A DNA stretch of 64,000 nucleotides from Liolophura sinensis. Lineage: Eukaryota > Mollusca > Polyplacophora > Chitonida > Chitonidae. Both the position numbers and the translations under genes were made by a program. Positions within the stretch are counted from its first letter, which is position 1. Each line of letters starts with the position of its first letter. Under the pieces are notes generated by a model. The model was not told where the DNA came from, did not search any database, and saw nothing but the letters and a program-made list of their open reading frames with translations. The stretch covers positions 80,828,644 through 80,892,643 of the forward strand of contig NC_088295.1 in the NCBI RefSeq assembly GCF_032854445.1. The letters are read 5' to 3'. Below are positions 58,361-64,000 of the stretch, piece after piece.

Positions 58361-61300
58361 TGCAGAATGGAGACCTGGACAGAGTCTGAAGAGTTCCACA
58401 AGACTGTGACAACTGGTTGTCCAGAAGATAATCCAAGACAAAGAGGTAAATTAACAAACACCAAAGTTCTCCGTAACAATGGCCTAAGGTTAGCTGTGTT
58501 TGGGTGTCCCTGGTCCAACACTCGTCTCCGTAATAGTGCTGCTTTGGAGATTCTGTCAAATATTCAATAGAAAAGGCTGGATGTAGCACAATGGGTTGGG
58601 GAATAACTGTGGCAGCCTTAGCTCAGCAAAAATCAATAAAAGACTGGGTGGGTGAAGCGATGTAGAAATGGCTGAGCCTTGGTGAAGCTAGCCAGCGATC
58701 TGGGTACGGCTGCATCAAGCGCTAAACCGTACTGAATAATGCATCAGTCAGCTGGCTAGCATAATGATATAGTTCGTCACATCATCTACATAATACATGC
58801 AGGTTGACCGGAGACAAACTGTGAGGACAACAATGGTTGTGGGGAACTTGAGATGGCTCAGCGACTTCACACAAAGACCCTCAGTGACAGTCTACGGACA
58901 GATGGGGTTAAAGCTGCCCTATTCCATACCATGCCCAGTTGTAAGATGACAAATTAACGCCATTAAATTAACATGCCATTATGACAATTAATCCTTTCAT
59001 CATAAAACAAAGTGACATTGATTTTGAAATGAAATGTCAAAGTACATGTAATATGACATTAAAAGGTTGTTGTACAACACAAACGTTATAATCTCATGGT
59101 AGCCTATGAAATGATTGTGTAATAATATTTAACTTGAACTGCATGTATAATTCTCCTCACATTGTAATTAAGTTCAGTACATTGTATGCTTGGAGTTAGC
59201 CAGCAAAAGTATTTTGGGTACCCAATCACCCCCTAAAATTACCAAATTTAACTTGAAAGGGATAGGAAATACACTCTTCAATTCATTGTGAATTCATGAA
59301 AACCCAAAATTTTAATCTCTCATTAACTAACTAACTGCAATATCTACAGTAACATGGCAATACCAAATGAATGGTTAAACTTCACTTTCTGAATACCACT
59401 TCTGACCACTGACAATTTATGTGTGCAAAATCAAATGTAACAGATAAAATGTTCACATACACTATGATACAAATCATGATTGTAATAACAGATATGCTAC
59501 ATACAGCACACATGGCTTTCATATCTTGTTTTTGTTGCATTCAACAAGAAACAACTGATAATATTGAGTTCATTATGTGACAAAAAGAGCAATGAACAAT
59601 GTGATAAAACTATAGGTATAGTAACATTTTATTACAGGGTTCTTCTTACCTAGGATGATTACAGGTGAGGCTGGTAATTATACAACACCTGTCACTGGGG
59701 CATTAGTCACCTGTCACAATAGAGCAGCCTGGCAATGTCCAGGTGTGTGCAGACTTTTGTCAGGTAAGCCATGTAATATATTAAGTGAGAAGTCATTAAT
59801 CCCCACAGTAAAGAGAAATATGAACATCAGCAAAAACCAGCAATTAAAGGTTCATCACGATCGCACAAAAATATTGCATCACTTGAGAGAGAAGAAGCAC
59901 AATGTATCTATGGAGATGATTCTCATTTTGGATGGGTAACTGCCAACTTCACTCCTTCACATACTTCATAACTGGATCAATACATTGCTTCATTTGCTTG
60001 AGAATATATCTGCAAAAACCTGCCAGATTTGGGTTTCCTTATTAGACAGAGCCTACATGATTAGATTCTGGTGCTAGAGAATGAAGACTACATGATACTG
60101 TATTGCTGGATACAAGCCAGCCAAGTGGGCAAAAACAAATCACTCAACAATATGAATTGTATGCATATATACAGCTATGTTTGCAAACCATACTAATGCT
60201 AACTAAAAATAGAGAAATCAATGATCTTTCATCATCGTTAAACCTGTGCAACCAAAACTCTCACTAATTTCACTGATATCTCGGAAGTGATTTACCCCAG
60301 CCATTTTGCATGCTATCATAATTTAATTGAACTAGCCTAATCACTGTCTTTTTAACTCCATATGCACAGAATTTGTAGAAACAGTCATACTAGAAAGATA
60401 GCATCACTGCATGACACAGTATGGATTTTGCTATACATAATTCACTTGTTTTATACCATGTCTGCACAACTGTTTCAAGCACTGAAGAGCAAGTGTTTGA
60501 ACAGCTTTATGAGCTAGTTTGCCCAAAATTACATCAGCTTCTCAGACCATCATCAATGAGGTATTAAAGAAGGTAAGGTTTCAACCATGACTCACACAGA
60601 ACCATTTGCTGCTTTGCCAGCCACACAGAGAAAGGTCACTTTGTTGGCAGGATGTACTGAAGTTGTTCACAGGTTTCATATAGAACACATGCTTCTTCAA
60701 TGACAAATGAATCTGCACCCTCCTGAATTCTCTATATACATGTATCAATTTATTTCATCAACTTCGAGAAATATTATTAATCTGGGGTTTTGGGACTCGT
60801 GAGACATTTAAAATGATGATAAATGACAAAGCTAAACACTAAGTGAATTGGAAAACACATGCATTCCATATTCAACAGCCCTAGTCATTTGACCCATTCG
60901 CCAACACCATGACTCCCACCCACACTGATGTAAAAAAAGTCATCAAAGCTTACATAACAGATCACAGCATGTTATAGATCTAGTTCGTGTTGCTGCGAAT
61001 GAGCTGTAGCATTACCTCAAGAAGACTATCAGGTGTTCAGCAATGTGCTGTAGTTTACCAGGGACTACATGTATAGATGTAATATCTTCCAAATATTAGT
61101 TATTTAAAATAAGTGTTGGTACAGTGCGAAATACAAATAAATTAAATTAATGCATAAATCTGGCTCAGTACATGTATGTTCACTGTGAAGGAATATACTA
61201 AGTGGACATCAGATGGAATTCTCTGATGACATTAAAGGGTTGAAGCCACTCATAAGGTGTAATCACAATGGGTGATTTATTTAATTACACCATGCAAATA

Positions 61301-64000
61301 CACACCAATAAATTCAGACATTAGAGCAGCAAAGCCATTCTATTTTATTGAAATACTAATCAATGAACATGTCATGACATGCTAGAGACAAACAGAATAT
61401 CAAATGTTATCCCTGAGGCTCATATAGCTAAGCTCATTCAAACTCATCTATCTGCACAACCAGTTTAAACATGCAATTGTAGCTAAATAGTAGCACAACA
61501 AATTGCACAAAATTTGTTTTGCATTCCCAAGAAAAGAGCAATGAAAAGTGGAGAAAAATTCTAACAGAAGCTAAATGCCATGAACAGAACAGCTTTTTGT
61601 CCTTACAAATGTTCCAGCACAAAACGAAGAATTAATCGAATCAGGCCAATGTACAGCACACTGTACTATAACAGTCATTAGAGTGGAGGAAAACCATGGA
61701 GCTTCATTATAAAACTCACCACTGTACTGAGCAAATATATGTGTTCAGACAGCAGAGTCTGTCTTCTGTGTCAACACTAAGCCAAGATTAGAGACCTACT
61801 GTACTCTCTGAATTCAAAAGATTTCTCTACAACAGGAAGGGTAATTCCATGGAAACGTGCCATTTGATTTAACAAGGTCCTGCACCTAGTATCACAGGTT
61901 GGGTGGACAGAGCAAGAAGGGAACTAGGGACAAACAGTGAAAGTCATGCTAAAGAAATAAAGCCACAGAAATCGAGAAGCTAGAGAAGTACGTGCAAAAA
62001 ACTTACTGCACAGTAGCCTATCCTAAATATCCATCAATTTCATACGTCAGTTCTGGGGACTTGTTACACATGTTACACATGTATTACAGCATGTGGTCAT
62101 AATGCATTGCCAGGCTTTGAGGTACAGTCAGGAGAGTAGCTTATAGCAGTACCTTTAAAGTCATATCAACTAAAATTTTATATCTCTATTTTCTAAGGAA
62201 TGATGATAAATATCAGCAATCAACATCAAATGAGTGTATGTATGCCTAGAGTAGGTTGTATGACATACTGAATTGCAAGAATAGTAGCCACTGGGGAGAG
62301 AGACTAGCTAGCATACAAAACTGCCATTTATCTGAGCAATACTTCACTACCTGTATGGTTTCTGAGAGATAGCTACATGTATGTGATTGATCCCTTAATT
62401 GTTACTCCTATACAGTACATGGACTCATTTGCTTCAGCTGTAAAAAAAAACATGGCTAGAGATGAAGAAAAATATATTTTTTAGTACACTATTATAACTG
62501 TTTATTCTCTTACTCTCATGTATTTACTTTACCAGGCCCCAAGCTGATCAGGCTGTTTTCTGCATTTGACACCTGTTCTCTAAATGTTAATAACCTATAC
62601 TAAGCATACCTTCATATACATGTCGCTTATCATTAGGCATTATATTAATTTTGTTGTGTCATGTGAACGCACTCACATAGCTACTTGAAACAGCTCTTCA
62701 CAGCTCCATTCATGGCATGCTGTGAAAGTGACAGACGGGCAAAAGAGAGGGGAGTGGATTAAACCTTGTCGCCCTTGGAAAGTGCTGTCCACCTTACATT
62801 ATTATACACAGGACAATAAATTTATGTAGTTTGTTCAGATCAACATAACAACTTATGCTAGATACAACTGCCACCATAATGCATGGATACTTCTATAACC
62901 TCTTATTATTAAGACTTGCGCCAAGTCATATTCTACATTGTAAACAATCCATTTGTCCATCACATTACTATTATGTGATGTACAAAAGTGAAGGGGTCAA
63001 GTCTGTGTTGATCATAAACTTATCACAAACCAGGTGTTGTATACATGTGCTAAGGTGTGACATTCTTAACTTACAACGGTAAGGTTACATAATGGCTGTT
63101 ACTGTATACCCAGCTACATGTATGCACATGTCTACACTGGGACTTTGTGTTGCTCGAAGCAAGCCACACAGTTACAGGCCCAAATGGTTTGGCAGAATTG
63201 AATGTAATATAAAAAAGTTCAAAGGAAATGTTTTGTTACATTAGGAGAATTTGAAGTTCTAGTAAGTCACATGACTTTATTTCTTCCATGCATTTCTACA
63301 TGATACACAGATTGACATATACAAAAACTTAGGCCAGTTTGTGTCTAGAACTTAATGTTTAGATTATTTCATACTATTTCATGCCTAAAATTCTTTCAAT
63401 ATGAATACTTACATTTCCAGAACTTTAAACTTACTGAAGAAAGTTAATTTTTGCTAACCATCACATGAAATGTTCCTAAAAAAAGGTTGACCAGCTGATT
63501 TCATACCTTCAGAAAAAACTTTCGCAATCCTGCACAGAGCAGATGTCATAACATGGTAATTGGTCTGATGTCACTGGATGTACATGTACACATGGGTACC
63601 TGACTTTTACAAGTGTGTTCAGCTCCTGTACATTGGGGATATACATGTACAAGTATACAGATGGGCGGAATCAGGCCTGATTAGTCTGTCAGTTTGTGCC
63701 AATTATCACCAGGCCTGTGTCCCATCCACACTCACTACTGCAGGATGTCTCTCCCTGACATCAGGACTATATTATATACTGCCAGCTTGTTTATGGGTTT
63801 TGGTTTCAGCATTTATCCACCCTAAGTGGGTCTGTTTAGGCCCAAATATCACAATGGCATATGTGTTACTCCTCTGGAGGGATTTTGTAAACAACCAGGA
63901 TGACTGACATCAGCTATATGTCATCAGCAAATTTTTAATGACTGCTGCAACATTTGTCACCACTAATGGTACTGCTAATCCCCTCCATATTTACGACATT
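58361..64000. other. Region upstream of the MAP start codon; no gene seen
   Basis: The MAP 5' UTR and promoter should begin here on the minus strand. Open frames are short and lack recognisable features. No SINE or long tandem repeat was noticed. Confidence 0.6.

Overview
This is a eukaryotic window from an animal, most likely a mollusc or another lophotrochozoan. It is AT-rich and intron-rich. It is littered with tRNA-derived SINE copies ending in CAAATAAATAAA tails, and it carries many minisatellites. One gene is a class B-type seven-helix receptor with an N-terminal somatomedin B domain, an arrangement I associate with lophotrochozoans. The species assignment is inference.

Three genes can be built from open frames joined at GT/AG sites with matching phases. 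(1) Plus strand, 3518-11471: a three-exon somatomedin-B/secretin-like GPCR of 965 codons. (2) Minus strand, 20685-18556: a complete five-exon CCDC12 gene (spliceosome-associated coiled-coil protein, 162 aa). (3) Minus strand, 58360-26486: a 25-exon microtubule-associated protein of the tau/MAP2/MAP4 family (1,191 aa if all exons are used). CCDC12 and the MAP gene lie head to tail; the GPCR converges on CCDC12.

The MAP gene is the centrepiece. Exons 1-4 encode an acidic projection domain with five NPF motifs and a Pro/Ser/Lys-rich basic region. Exons 5-7 and exon 25 keep the tau-family core exon structure, including the intron that splits the PGGG turn. Between exon 7 and exon 25 lie 17 extra exons of 90 or 96 bp, all phase 0-0 and each encoding one tubulin-binding repeat. 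The total is 20 repeats, against three to five in vertebrate relatives. The 3' part of the array grew by duplication of a three-exon cassette, and two further copies are visibly dead in the intron at 32.2-32.7 kb. The last intron also holds a separate intronless open array of eight diverged repeat units (28160-27226), broken by one single-base frameshift.

The introns and intergenic stretches hold minisatellites with units of about 71, 165, 73, 35, 50, 51 and 33 bp. They also hold a foldback-type element with about 340-bp inverted arms (4385-5955), a partial copy of the GPCR somatomedin-B exon (14876-15033), and many SINE fragments. I see no gene in 1-3517 or in 58361-64000. The long open frames at 36.0-38.0 kb are artefacts of a 51-bp repeat unit.
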